DNA from: Gammaproteobacteria bacterium
GTDB taxonomy: Bacteria; Pseudomonadota; Gammaproteobacteria; Pseudomonadales; Azotimanducaceae
NCBI GenBank assembly: GCA_009846005.1
Contig: VXYL01000067.1
Coordinates: 41,482 to 105,481 of the forward strand
DNA length: 64,000 bases
Reading direction: 5' to 3'
How positions within the stretch are numbered: the first letter of the stretch is position 1; each line of letters opens with the position of its first letter. Both the position numbers and the translations under genes were made by a program. The notes beneath the pieces are model-generated. The model saw only the letters and a list, made by a program, of their open reading frames with translations, did no database searches and was not told the origin of the DNA. Positions 9,849 through 17,631 of this stretch are shown in pieces.

Positions 9849-10059
9849 AACCCTGTCCCCCTACCGTTCGCCTATGTCCCTACTACCCCCGAATTGCCCG
9901 TTCCAAGCGGGCCGCGCACGCCAGCGGCTGCGCCACGTACGCACGACCGACCAACGGCGTTTCGACCGACTACCAGCAATTTCGGAGCCTACGCAAGTCC
10001 GAGGGGAATGCAAAGGCAATAGCCTTTGTTCAGCACCCCGCCGGCGGACCGCGATATCT

Positions 10060-10686
10060 CTACGAGTCTGTCGGCTGTTTGGCGTCCCCGCCGGCGGACC
10101 CCGGGCCGCAGTCGGCCGCAAGCAGGCCCGATGCGGCCGCATCGGTGACCTCGCCGACATAGCGAAAGCACACCCGTCCTTGGGCGTCGAAACGTACGAC
10201 GTAGGCGTCGTCGGCACCGTCGCTCTCCTTGACATGCACCAGACCGCGCCAAGCCTCGCCATCCTCGGTGACGAGGTATATCGTCTCCTGCCTCTCCTCG
10301 GACACCTCGCCGCGCATCCCCCGGGTGAGGGCGGCTCGAACAAGCCGTGGCATCTCGTCGATGACCAGCACGGATGCGACCGAGGGCACCGACTCCATAC
10401 CGTCGATGCGGAGCCGCCAGCCACGCACCTGCCGCGCCGCAGCCCGACCGAATCCGACCACGAGAACGGCAGCCCGGTCCGGATCCGGCACCGTCACGTC
10501 GACCCCGCTCAACGTCCTTGCGCGCAGGGACGCCGTGTCTTCCGCCTCGGTCGACGCACCGGAGAACAGCAACAGGGTCACCGCCACCAGCCACGCTCTC
10601 GATCGAACGTCGACGACATGTTTGGCCAGCATCACTGGAGCCAAGGTCTTGGCGATGCAGGCAACTCGCAGGTGAAGAGTCGGCAT
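10060..10686 (-). CDS. Small exported protein of unknown function, possibly thioredoxin-fold
   Basis: A 208-residue product with a long basic leader and a hydrophobic stretch at about 31-42 (AWLVAVTLLLFSGA) that reads as a signal peptide. The ATG at 10686 is preceded by an AGGTGA ribosome-binding site, which favours it over the ATG at 10632. The mature part (VLVVGFGRAAARQVRGW, then VIDEMPRLVR, then IYLVTEDGEAWRGL, ending AQGRVCFRYVGEVTD) has the strand order and a Gly-rich last strand resembling redoxin-like ATP10/YtfJ-type proteins, but no CxxC motif is present. That family link is a weak inference. It stands alone between the efflux operon and the tRNA gene. Confidence 0.6.
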   Translation of the reverse strand: MPTLHLRVACIAKTLAPVMLAKHVVDVRSRAWLVAVTLLLFSGASTEAEDTASLRARTLSGVDVTVPDPDRAAVLVVGFGRAAARQVRGWRLRIDGMESVPSVASVLVIDEMPRLVRAALTRGMRGEVSEERQETIYLVTEDGEAWRGLVHVKESDGADDAYVVRFDAQGRVCFRYVGEVTDAAASGLLAADCGPGSAGGDAKQPTDS

Positions 10687-10811
10687 TGGTCACCTATGGA
10701 GAGGGGGAGTGACCCTGGCACCGTAGCGCAGTCTTCGATCGGTGGCCACTCGCTGCCAAGTTCAAGCCCGCCTCCGGCGATGCTGTCGAAGACCGGCGGC
10801 AATCATGGGTT

Positions 10812-10888
10812 TGGCGCCCCGACCAGGATTCGAACCTGGGACCTGCCGCTTAGGAGGCGGCCGCGCTATCCAACTGTGCCACCGGGGC
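10812..10888 (-). tRNA. tRNA-Arg (anticodon CCT)
   Basis: Read on the minus strand, this 77-nt segment folds as a complete cloverleaf. The acceptor stem starts GCCCCGG and closes with a G-U pair. The anticodon stem GCCGC/GCGGC holds the loop CTCCTAA with anticodon CCT (reads AGG). The T-arm carries GGTTCGAATCC, and an encoded CCA ends the gene. No integrase or obvious attachment-site duplication lies beside it. Confidence 0.96.
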
Positions 10889-10932
10889 GGACAAGCGAAG
10901 GGCGGCAACCATACCGCCCTTCTTCGGCACCG

Positions 10933-11409
10933 TCACCCCCGCTGGTAGGTACCTACGAGGCGGTTCATGCCGATCACGTTGGATTCGATTCGCTCGAGCA
11001 GGTCCCACATACCCAGACCGGCTTCCAAGTCGAGTTCGGCGTCGAGGGCCAAGAGCCAAAAGAAATAGTTGTGTACGCCGTGGCCTTCGGGCGGCATGGG
11101 CCCGCCGTAGCCGGGCTTGCCGAAGTCGCTGACCCCCTGGGTGTGCTCGCCGGTGGCTTCGGGGAGCCCCGTGGCCGAGCCCGGGATGTTGTAGAGGACC
11201 CAATGCACGTAGCCGTAGCGGCCCGGAGTCACCAACGGTGCGTCTGGATCGTGGCAAATGACGGCGAAGGACTTCGTTCCATCCGGCGCATCGGACCAAG
11301 ACAACTCGGGCGACACGTCCACGCCCTCCCCCGTGTGCTTGCTCGGAATCGCGCCACCGGTTGAGAAAGCCGAGGAAGTGAGTTGCATCGAGGACAGTGC
11401 GAATCCCAT
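10933..11409 (-). CDS. YbhB/YbcL-type PEBP-family protein
   Basis: Phosphatidylethanolamine-binding-protein fold, the bacterial Raf-kinase-inhibitor-like group whose ligands are mostly unknown. The 158-residue product has the family signatures in order: SAFSTGGAIPSKHTGEG, the ligand-pocket DPDAP, HWVLYNIP, and GPMPPEGHGVHNYFF. The ATG at 11409 is chosen because AAGGA lies 9 nt upstream; a TTG at 11445 is possible but has no such site. There is no signal peptide, so it is probably cytoplasmic. It is divergent from the amidohydrolase gene, and the 117 bp between them should hold promoters for both. Confidence 0.93.
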   Translation of the reverse strand: MGFALSSMQLTSSAFSTGGAIPSKHTGEGVDVSPELSWSDAPDGTKSFAVICHDPDAPLVTPGRYGYVHWVLYNIPGSATGLPEATGEHTQGVSDFGKPGYGGPMPPEGHGVHNYFFWLLALDAELDLEAGLGMWDLLERIESNVIGMNRLVGTYQRG

Positions 11410-11526
11410 GGGTCGAATCCTTAAGTTCGAGTCGCGAAGCGCCAAGCGTTACACGCTCCTTGAGGGGTTGTCCACGCCATCCACGCCCAAGCGGCATACA
11501 ATGGCTTGGTCAAGGAGGAGGGAACC

Positions 11527-13179
11527 ATGACGCACGAACTCGTTATACGAGACGGCAACCTCGTGGACGGCTTGGGCGGGGAACCCGTTCCGGGTGATCT
11601 CGCCGTCGATGCAGGCATCATCACGGAAGTCGGGAAAGTCGACACCAAGGGCAAACGCGAACTCGACGCCCAGGGCCTCACCGTCACACCCGGCTTCATC
11701 GACATGCACACCCATCTCGATGCCCAGATCTGCTGGGATCCGCACGTCTCGCCGGTGTCCCGCCACGGCGTGACCACGGCCTTGATCGGCAACTGCGGGG
11801 TGACCTTCGCGCCGTGCCGCCCCGAGGACCGCGAATTGCTCGCCGGAATGATGGAGACGGTGGAGGACATTCCGCGTCAGTCCATCCTCGCCGGCCTGCC
11901 CTGGGACTGGGTTCACTACGGGGACTACCTGGACTCGGTGGAGCGTCTCGGCCCGGGCATCAACATCGCCGGGATGATCGGCCATGGCGCGTTGCGCTAC
12001 TTCGTGATGGGCGAGCGCGGGGTCGAGGAAGACGCCACCGACGAGGAAAAACACGAGATGGCGCGTCTGGTCGGCGAGGCAATCGACCGTGGCGCCGTGG
12101 GTTTCTCGTCGAACCGCTACCGCGGGCACCGCATACCGGATGGCCGCGCCGTGCCGGGAACGCTGGCCGAACTCGACGAACTGGTGCTGATCGGCAACGA
12201 GGTCGCCAAGCGCGACGCGCTCTACCAGCACGTCGGCATGCGGTTCGACCACGTCGACCACGTCGTCGACGCAACCGGGGCCCGGATGCTGTTCAACTCG
12301 ACATTGCAGGGTTTCGACGACGACGCCGGCAAGAAACGCTTGGAAGCGATCCGCAAAGTCGCGGAGGGTCGGGATCTGTCCGGGGTCGCCCAGGTACGCG
12401 GCAGCGGTGCCCTAATCGGTCTGCAGGCGCTGGTTCCGGGTGCCGGCGAGACCTGGGCCAAGCTGCGTCGGATGGAGCTTGAGGCCAAGCTCAAGGCCAT
12501 CCGCGATCCAGAGTTCCGGACGCGGTTGATCGCTGAAGCCCAGGAGCCGAAAGGCTGGGCGCGGCCAGGTTGGATGTACTACTTGGGCAACGGCGTCTCG
12601 CCGGACCATACCCAAGGCAGTCACAACAACCTCGCGGCCATGGCGGAAGCAGCCGGCGAGCATTGGTCCGAGACATTCCTGCGTCTGTCCGACGAAACCA
12701 ATGGCACCGCGCTCTTCAACCACGTGGGCGAGAATCAGAACCTGAAAGCGCTGCGCGACCTCTTCGCCGGCGGCGTCTTCCCGGGTGTCGGCGATGCCGG
12801 CGCGCACGTCGGCATGGTCATGGACGCCGGCTGGGCGACTTTCGTGCTGTCCCATTGGATTCGCGAAAACGGCCTGTACACCATGGGCCAAGGGATCCAG
12901 CGCTTGACCAGCGGGCCGGCGCGGATACTCGGACTTAAGGATCGCGGCGCCCTGCAGGCCGGCATGCGCGCCGACATCAACGTGTTCGACGCGGACACCG
13001 TAGCGGAAGCGCATCCCTACCGGGTGGCCGACTTCCCGGCGGGTGCCGAGCGACTGACTCAAGGGAGCATCGGCTACAAGGCGACCTTGGTGAACGGCGA
13101 GTTCCACGTCATCGACGGCGAGCTGACCGATGCCTGCGCAGGCCAGGTGCTACGCCACCACCTAGCACTCCATGATTAA
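11527..13179 (+). CDS. Amidohydrolase, N-acyl-D-amino-acid deacylase-like
   Basis: Metal-dependent hydrolase of the amidohydrolase superfamily, 550 residues. The metal-binding GFIDMHTHLDAQ places H61 and H63 at the end of strand 1. GNCGVTFAPCRPED matches the Cys-containing metal motif of the D-aminoacylase group. GHGALR, SSNRYRG and the late VGDAGAHVG carry further candidate ligands, and a C-terminal ADINVFD stretch returns to the small beta-domain. An AAGGAGGAGG ribosome-binding site just before the ATG fixes the start. The natural substrate cannot be read from sequence; D-aminoacylase, dihydropyrimidinase-like or other N-acyl hydrolase activity is possible. It is followed by the dioxygenase gene after about 26 nt, suggesting co-transcription. 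Confidence 0.88.
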   Translation: MTHELVIRDGNLVDGLGGEPVPGDLAVDAGIITEVGKVDTKGKRELDAQGLTVTPGFIDMHTHLDAQICWDPHVSPVSRHGVTTALIGNCGVTFAPCRPEDRELLAGMMETVEDIPRQSILAGLPWDWVHYGDYLDSVERLGPGINIAGMIGHGALRYFVMGERGVEEDATDEEKHEMARLVGEAIDRGAVGFSSNRYRGHRIPDGRAVPGTLAELDELVLIGNEVAKRDALYQHVGMRFDHVDHVVDATGARMLFNSTLQGFDDDAGKKRLEAIRKVAEGRDLSGVAQVRGSGALIGLQALVPGAGETWAKLRRMELEAKLKAIRDPEFRTRLIAEAQEPKGWARPGWMYYLGNGVSPDHTQGSHNNLAAMAEAAGEHWSETFLRLSDETNGTALFNHVGENQNLKALRDLFAGGVFPGVGDAGAHVGMVMDAGWATFVLSHWIRENGLYTMGQGIQRLTSGPARILGLKDRGALQAGMRADINVFDADTVAEAHPYRVADFPAGAERLTQGSIGYKATLVNGEFHVIDGELTDACAGQVLRHHLALHD

Positions 13180-13205
13180 GCGCCATCGTCACAGTGGAAC
13201 AACAT

Positions 13206-14423
13206 ATGGACGAACGTCGTACGGGCGATGACATCGCGCCCGCCAGGGCGCGCCGTCGCCTGCGGTCAGCACGGGACGGGACAAGCCCGTCCCCTACGGT
13301 TCGTCGGTCCAACGTGGACGACTATTTCCGGACGGGGCGGACCCGGGCGTTCGAACTTGGCAACCGTGGACCGATTCGGTTCACGGACGATGGACGCCTT
13401 CACCCGGAAATCGACGCGGCCTACCGGCGGTGTGGCTTCTACGTTTTTGAGGGTGCGCTCGGCGACCAGGAGGTAAAGGAACTCGAGGCCGACCTCGCCG
13501 AATTGCTGACCCGTGCGCCCACCGGTCCCGATTCGACCGTCGACCGCGAAGGTCGCCCCGCCATCGGTAAGGACCGGACCACGCCGGCCTTTGCTTTCGG
13601 TAAGCCATTGTCGGACCCCTACGGCGGCACCGACAAGAATTACGGCAGGCATCCGGCGAAGATGTTCGAACCCGAACCGGCCCGGGACGCGCCGGAAGAG
13701 ACCCTCTACTTCGTCTACGGCATCTTCCAGGGCATGGATGCCTGCCTACGGCTTTACGGCCATCCTGACCTGCTTCGCGTCGCCGAGGCGATCAACGGAC
13801 CCGACTTCGTACCGTTCGCCGACTCCATCTGGATCAAGGAACCCGGCCTCGGCACCTCCGTCGCCTGGCACCAGGACGGCACGACGCATTGGAACCACCC
13901 GCGCTGGGACGAAAACATCCACGGCTTCAACTTCATGGCCCAACTGTGCCGCACCACGCCGGAGAACGCCCTCTGGGTCGTGCCGGGCAGCCACAAGCTC
14001 GGCAAGATCGACATCAGGGCGCTCGTTGACGACGCGGGTACCGATCGGCTTCCCGACGCGGTGCCGATGCTCTGCGAACCCGGGGACGTCGCCATCTGCA
14101 ACCGCCAGGCGCTACATGGATCCTTCGCCAATACGTCCGCCGACCGGCGCGTGTCCATCGTGATCGGCTTCCATCGCCGGGATTCGGTGCTAAGCGTCAA
14201 GAAGGAACAGCGTACCGGCGAAACCGTGGTCTACGACGAGGATAGGATCCACAGGCGTTCACGCGTGATCCAGTTGGCGATCGACGCCCGTCGGCGTCAC
14301 TGCCCGCTCGAGGCGCCGTACGCCTACCAGCCTTTTGTCGGCCTGGAAGATGACAACCGGTTCAACGAGGCGACACGCAAAGCGGTGTTAGAGGGGTATC
14401 ACCTTCTGAATCTCGGCATCTGA
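13206..14423 (+). CDS. Phytanoyl-CoA dioxygenase (PhyH) family protein
   Basis: Non-haem Fe(II)/2-oxoglutarate dioxygenase, 405 residues from the ATG. The iron triad is visible as WHQDG (H222, D224) and LHGSFAN (H304), with SADRRVS about 10 residues later supplying the 2-oxoglutarate-binding Arg. The start is uncertain. A GTG at 13194 and the ATG at 13206 are both in frame, but the first 40 or so residues are Arg-rich and are encoded partly by a REP-like palindrome (13273-13297). An in-frame GTG at 13314, just after the repeat, begins VDDYFRTGRTRAF and may be the ancestral start. Substrate is unknown; the family hydroxylates CoA esters, amino acids and small metabolites. Probably in an operon with the amidohydrolase. 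Confidence 0.9.
   Translation: MDERRTGDDIAPARARRRLRSARDGTSPSPTVRRSNVDDYFRTGRTRAFELGNRGPIRFTDDGRLHPEIDAAYRRCGFYVFEGALGDQEVKELEADLAELLTRAPTGPDSTVDREGRPAIGKDRTTPAFAFGKPLSDPYGGTDKNYGRHPAKMFEPEPARDAPEETLYFVYGIFQGMDACLRLYGHPDLLRVAEAINGPDFVPFADSIWIKEPGLGTSVAWHQDGTTHWNHPRWDENIHGFNFMAQLCRTTPENALWVVPGSHKLGKIDIRALVDDAGTDRLPDAVPMLCEPGDVAICNRQALHGSFANTSADRRVSIVIGFHRRDSVLSVKKEQRTGETVVYDEDRIHRRSRVIQLAIDARRRHCPLEAPYAYQPFVGLEDDNRFNEATRKAVLEGYHLLNLGI
13273..13297 (-). repeat. REP-like palindrome, single copy, inside the dioxygenase 5' region
   Basis: Read on the minus strand: GTAG head, arm GGGACGGG, loop CTTGT, arm CCCGTCCC, perfect 8-bp stem. It lies in the translated N-terminal region of the PhyH gene, where it encodes RDGTSPSP. 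Confidence 0.85.
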
Positions 14424-14425
14424 CC

Positions 14426-14573
14426 GGGACGGGACAACGCCGCCAAACGGCTCGAACGCGCCCGCAAGGGCGCGCACTCGCCGTCTGGCCCCAGCCCCCA
14501 CCGCCCGAGGACTCCGCGCTTGCCTGCGCCACTTCGTGCCGCTACGGCGCGGACTCCTCGGCCCGTCCCCTAC
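14426..14573 (-). repeat. REP-like palindrome split by a 123-nt insertion in its loop
   Basis: The arm GGGACGGG (14426-14433) and ACAA (14434-14437) are separated from the final loop G (14561), CCCGTCCC (14562-14569) and CTAC (14570-14573) by 123 nt. The inserted DNA carries its own 15-nt inverted repeat with one mismatch (14505-14519 and 14547-14561) and a GCGCCC-GCAA-GGGCGC hairpin. The CTAC is also the stop codon region of the Uma2 gene. Confidence 0.7.
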
Positions 14574-15448
14574 GGCTCGACGAGGCGTTCCACCGTTGAG
14601 AGAAGATCCTCGGCCGTTGCTGCCTGCATTACCTGATCCCCCACCGCGGTGATGGTCGCCATCGATGGGGCGCGTTGCAGCAGCGCGCCCAACTTCGTCG
14701 CCACAGGTGCCCCGAACTTTCGCTCGGCCTGCCTTGCCAGCATCGCTGACACATCGTGCCGCATCTCTTGCTCCCGGGCTTTCGCTCGGTCATCCGCAGC
14801 CGTCGCACTGCAAACTGCGGCATCCAAACGCTCCTCGGCCAACTTACGCGCGGCACCTTCGTCCTCGGGTGTCGGGAGGTCACGACCGCTTACCGGCTCG
14901 TAGAGCCGCAGTTCGCCATCGCGCAGCCACAGGTACAACTCCAGTGTCTTGCATTCGAGCCCGCGTTTGCCGTTCGGCAGGACACACTCCGGCATCCTGC
15001 GGTAGCGTCGACCCTGAAGGCTGAACCCCTGCAACGGAGGCGTGACCCACTCGGCGCGCGGGTCGTAAAGGAAATACTCCTGCACACCCCATTGCGCGTA
15101 TCGCTGGCGCTTGGTGCGTTCATCTTCCCGTCGCGTGGACTTCGACGTGATCTCCAGCACGAATGACGGCGGTTTCTCCTCCCAAATCTTGAATAGGTCC
15201 CGCAGTCCGCTCCGAACACCGAACGCAACGAAGATGTCCGGCGACAGATGCCGGCGCGGGTTGCCAAGCTCGTCGAAGACCATGAGATTCGAACCGACGT
15301 AGACATCGTCACGGTCGGCAAGGAACTTCCGCAACCCGTAGGCCGCACCCGCCAACCTGAGGTAGTGGAGGTCGGTCTCCGCCACCGGTCTGCCGTCCCT
15401 TGTGGGGTATTCAACGGGGTCCGACGGGGGAATGAGCGCTTCGCTCAT
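14570..15448 (-). CDS. Uma2-family putative restriction endonuclease-fold protein
   Basis: PD-(D/E)xK-fold protein of the Uma2 (DUF820) family, widespread and of unsettled function. The 292-residue product holds the candidate catalytic set: D71 in SPDIFVAFG, E99 in FVLEITSK and K103. It then has YFLYDP typical of the family and a C-terminal tail (about 210-290) rich in Ala, Glu and Arg. The ATG at 15448 follows GAGGACAG; longer upstream in-frame reading lacks family similarity. The stop TAG at 14570-14572 is the head of a REP-like element, so the last residues may have been trimmed or changed by repeat insertion. It is convergent with the dioxygenase gene. Confidence 0.85.
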   Translation of the reverse strand: MSEALIPPSDPVEYPTRDGRPVAETDLHYLRLAGAAYGLRKFLADRDDVYVGSNLMVFDELGNPRRHLSPDIFVAFGVRSGLRDLFKIWEEKPPSFVLEITSKSTRREDERTKRQRYAQWGVQEYFLYDPRAEWVTPPLQGFSLQGRRYRRMPECVLPNGKRGLECKTLELYLWLRDGELRLYEPVSGRDLPTPEDEGAARKLAEERLDAAVCSATAADDRAKAREQEMRHDVSAMLARQAERKFGAPVATKLGALLQRAPSMATITAVGDQVMQAATAEDLLSTVERLVEP

Positions 15449-15722
15449 GGAACTGTCCTCGATCGAAGGACGCAGGCGAAACTGCGGGCTTGAAGTGAAC
15501 GTAACATGACCGATGCGCGCGCTCAATCGTGTCGAAGTGGGATGAAAAAGCGAGCATGGTTGCTCCACCGCCGGCTCAGAGACGTGCTCATTGTCCAAGC
15601 TCCGCTCCTGCCGCGATGACAGCCGACGCCCATGCTCGCTGTGAGAAATGGCCCCTCAGTGACGTGCGTATTTGCCTAGGTTCCTGTCCCGTCCGGGCTG
15701 TGGGCTTGTAGGATGGCCAGGC

Positions 15723-15747
15723 CGTAGGGGATGGGCTTGTCCCGTCC
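15723..15747 (+). repeat. REP-like palindrome, left half of a BIME pair
   Basis: GTAG head, GGGATGGG, CTTGT, CCCGTCCC. One position pairs as T-G instead of C-G, so the stem stays closed by a wobble pair. Confidence 0.85.
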
Positions 15748-15767
15748 CGTTGTCTGGCAATCCGGCA

Positions 15768-15792
15768 CGGGCGACCGCAAGGGTCGTCCCTA
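15768..15792 (-). repeat. REP-like palindrome, right half of a BIME pair
   Basis: Opposite orientation to 15723-15747. Arms GGGCGACC and GGTCGTCC on the plus strand, loop GCAAG; one arm position is mismatched. It lies 5 bp downstream of the stop of the XRE gene. Confidence 0.8.
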
Positions 15793-15797
15793 CGAAT

Positions 15798-16550
15798 TCA
15801 TGCCATCGACTCCGTACGCCGCATCGCCCGGAACCCTGCCGGTTCCCATTGGCGCAATGCCACCAGCAGGCAACTGCCCGCGGTGCGGCCTTCCTGGCTC
15901 GGCCGGACTTCGTCGCCCCGGGTCAGGTCGTCGAAGGTCTCCATCAGTTCCACCATCTTCTCCCGCAGGACGGTCGCCGACTCCGCCGACAGCATCCCCC
16001 ACGCGAATCGGTGCAGGTCCCGATCCGGTTCGAACCGACCCGACAGGAAGGCGCTCTGGACGTGGTCCACGAAGTAACGGTGGATGGGTCCGCTGGGTAG
16101 CCAAGCGAAGTTCCTGGCCACTCGGAGCTTGATGCGGTTGCCGGGCAGGAGTTCGATCAGCCCCATGCGGTCGAGGCGGGCGAGCAGCTGGATCAGGCGC
16201 GGTTCCGATAGTTGATAGTGCTGGACGATCCGACCGAAGCGCCAGCGATTCAGGGCACAGATCGCCACCAGCAACAACGCCGGATCGCCGATCAGCTCGC
16301 GCTCCTGGTCTTCGGTCAGCGACGCGACCTCCAGCCGTTGGGCTTCCGCCTGGCGGGCAAGCTCCAGGATGTCGACGCCCGCCAGGTCGCAGATTGCTTC
16401 CACGCGTTCCAGGGTGAATCCTCCGGTGGAGAACAGCCGCTTGACGCTGCTCAACGACAGGTCGAGGTGACGGGCAACCTGATCGTAGGACACCCGGCGC
16501 TCCTTGAGCACCCCCTTCAACGCTTGGACGATTCGCTTGGACTGGACCAT
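15798..16550 (-). CDS. XRE-family helix-turn-helix regulator
   Basis: DNA-binding transcriptional regulator, 250 residues. The N-terminal helix-turn-helix is at about 15-60 (RRVSYDQVARHLDLSLSSVKRLF, read as two segments around the turn). A helical effector-like domain follows, with a winged-helix flavour around 95-150 (YQLSEPRLIQLLARLDRMGLIEL). The ATG at 16550 follows GGTGATACCTC. A 6-bp inverted repeat just upstream (16559-16584) may be its own operator. It is transcribed away from the secreted-protein gene at 16665. Target genes are unknown. The gene ends against a REP pair. Confidence 0.82.
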   Translation of the reverse strand: MVQSKRIVQALKGVLKERRVSYDQVARHLDLSLSSVKRLFSTGGFTLERVEAICDLAGVDILELARQAEAQRLEVASLTEDQERELIGDPALLLVAICALNRWRFGRIVQHYQLSEPRLIQLLARLDRMGLIELLPGNRIKLRVARNFAWLPSGPIHRYFVDHVQSAFLSGRFEPDRDLHRFAWGMLSAESATVLREKMVELMETFDDLTRGDEVRPSQEGRTAGSCLLVALRQWEPAGFRAMRRTESMA

Positions 16551-16558
16551 GAGGTATC

Positions 16559-16584
16559 ACCATATAGGACCAGCCGAGTATGGT
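16559..16584. promoter_or_regulatory. Candidate operator upstream of the XRE gene
   Basis: ACCATA and TATGGT form a perfect 6-bp inverted repeat with a 14-nt spacer, 8 bp upstream of the regulator start codon. The half-site spacing of two helical turns suits a dimeric HTH protein. Autoregulation is inferred from position alone. Confidence 0.35.
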
Positions 16585-16664
16585 ATTGGCACTCGCCGTC
16601 TTCAAGTTGCAACTAGCAGTCCTGTCACTGCATGCTGGACGATCACAGCTAGAGCGGAGGGATC

Positions 16665-17618
16665 GTGACGCCATCCGGGGTTCTACTCCGTGCTGCTTCT
16701 CTCTGCCTCCTGTTGATCAGTCCAGCAGCGCTCGCCCAACCATCGGACGAGACCAAGCCCGATACCCAGAGGTCTACGTTTGCCGATGTCATACCCGACT
16801 TCGCGAACACGACGAGTGTCGAGGAAATGCAAGCCGTCATCCTGAAGGGCATCGGGAGTGACGACCCCGAGACGGTCGAACACACGCTACGACAGATCGG
16901 TGCAATCGCGATGTTGGGCACGGTTGAGGACTTCGACACCGACATCTCCGACGGCTTCAAGGAACCGCACCAGAGGTTCGAACCGTTGCGCCGGCAATTC
17001 GCCGCCGTACCCGGCCTCAAAGAACGCCTGATGGAATTCGTCAGGGAGAGTGCCGACTTAAACAGGATCTGGACGGACCCCGAGGTGGAATACGATTCCC
17101 TGTCGGAGGCCGATCGGCAACAGGTCCTAACATGGTCGTCGGCCCGGCTAGCGCTACCCGTCTACTTTCCGCAAGATCCCGTGGTCCATGACTTCCTCAT
17201 CGACTGGTGGCGCCAGGTCGATGATGCCTCTGGCTTGGCCACATTGCTCTATTCCGGCCGATTCAGGAGCGAGCCAGCCGACGAGATCCGCATTGCCGCC
17301 CTCCACGCCCCACCTACGGCGGACGCAGTGGCTGCCGCCAAAGGACTCGCCCTGTCCGGCAGCGACGCGGCGCTGGCTGCATTGGTGGCCAACCTGGACA
17401 GACGCGACCACGCGTTGCAGACCATCGTCGAGGCGATCGCGACCTTTGGCGACCAGGCGAAACCACATCTGGACAGTCTCCTCGACCTCCGCGAGGAACT
17501 CGACGCATACGTCGCCGACGAGGACGACCTGCTGGCTCTGGATCCCTCGCGCAAGCAATCGATTATCGAGACGATCACCAGTCTCGCCGCGGAATTCGAA
17601 ACGCTCGACGACTACTGA
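16665..17618 (+). CDS. Secreted protein of unknown function
   Basis: A 317-residue product starting at a GTG with a strong GGAGGG ribosome-binding site. The first 24 residues form a clear signal peptide (LLRAASLCLLLISPAALAQ), so the mature protein is periplasmic or outside the cell. The rest is acidic and mostly helical. Residues 195-310 have HEAT-like alternating helices (AAKGLALSGSDAALAALVANL, then LQTIVEAIATFGDQ). No catalytic motif or known family was recognised. It is convergent with the second Uma2 gene, with only 13 bp between stops, and divergent from the XRE gene, which may regulate it. Confidence 0.75.
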   Translation: MTPSGVLLRAASLCLLLISPAALAQPSDETKPDTQRSTFADVIPDFANTTSVEEMQAVILKGIGSDDPETVEHTLRQIGAIAMLGTVEDFDTDISDGFKEPHQRFEPLRRQFAAVPGLKERLMEFVRESADLNRIWTDPEVEYDSLSEADRQQVLTWSSARLALPVYFPQDPVVHDFLIDWWRQVDDASGLATLLYSGRFRSEPADEIRIAALHAPPTADAVAAAKGLALSGSDAALAALVANLDRRDHALQTIVEAIATFGDQAKPHLDSLLDLREELDAYVADEDDLLALDPSRKQSIIETITSLAAEFETLDDY

Positions 17619-17631
17619 CTACCCTCCCGCA

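Larger units (their letters stand above)
15449..15797. other. Intergenic region with a REP pair and an inverted repeat
   Basis: No convincing gene. It holds an 11-bp perfect inverted repeat, AGCGAGCATGG (15549-15559) and CCATGCTCGCT (15630-15640), separated by 70 nt. Next to it is a pair of oppositely oriented REP-like elements (15723-15747 and 15768-15792). A 60-residue frame at 15529-15711 has no family signal. Confidence 0.6.

Noticed and set aside
10812..10888. tRNA-Arg as an integration site of a genomic island
   Set aside because: No integrase gene and no duplicated tRNA 3' end was seen in the adjacent DNA.
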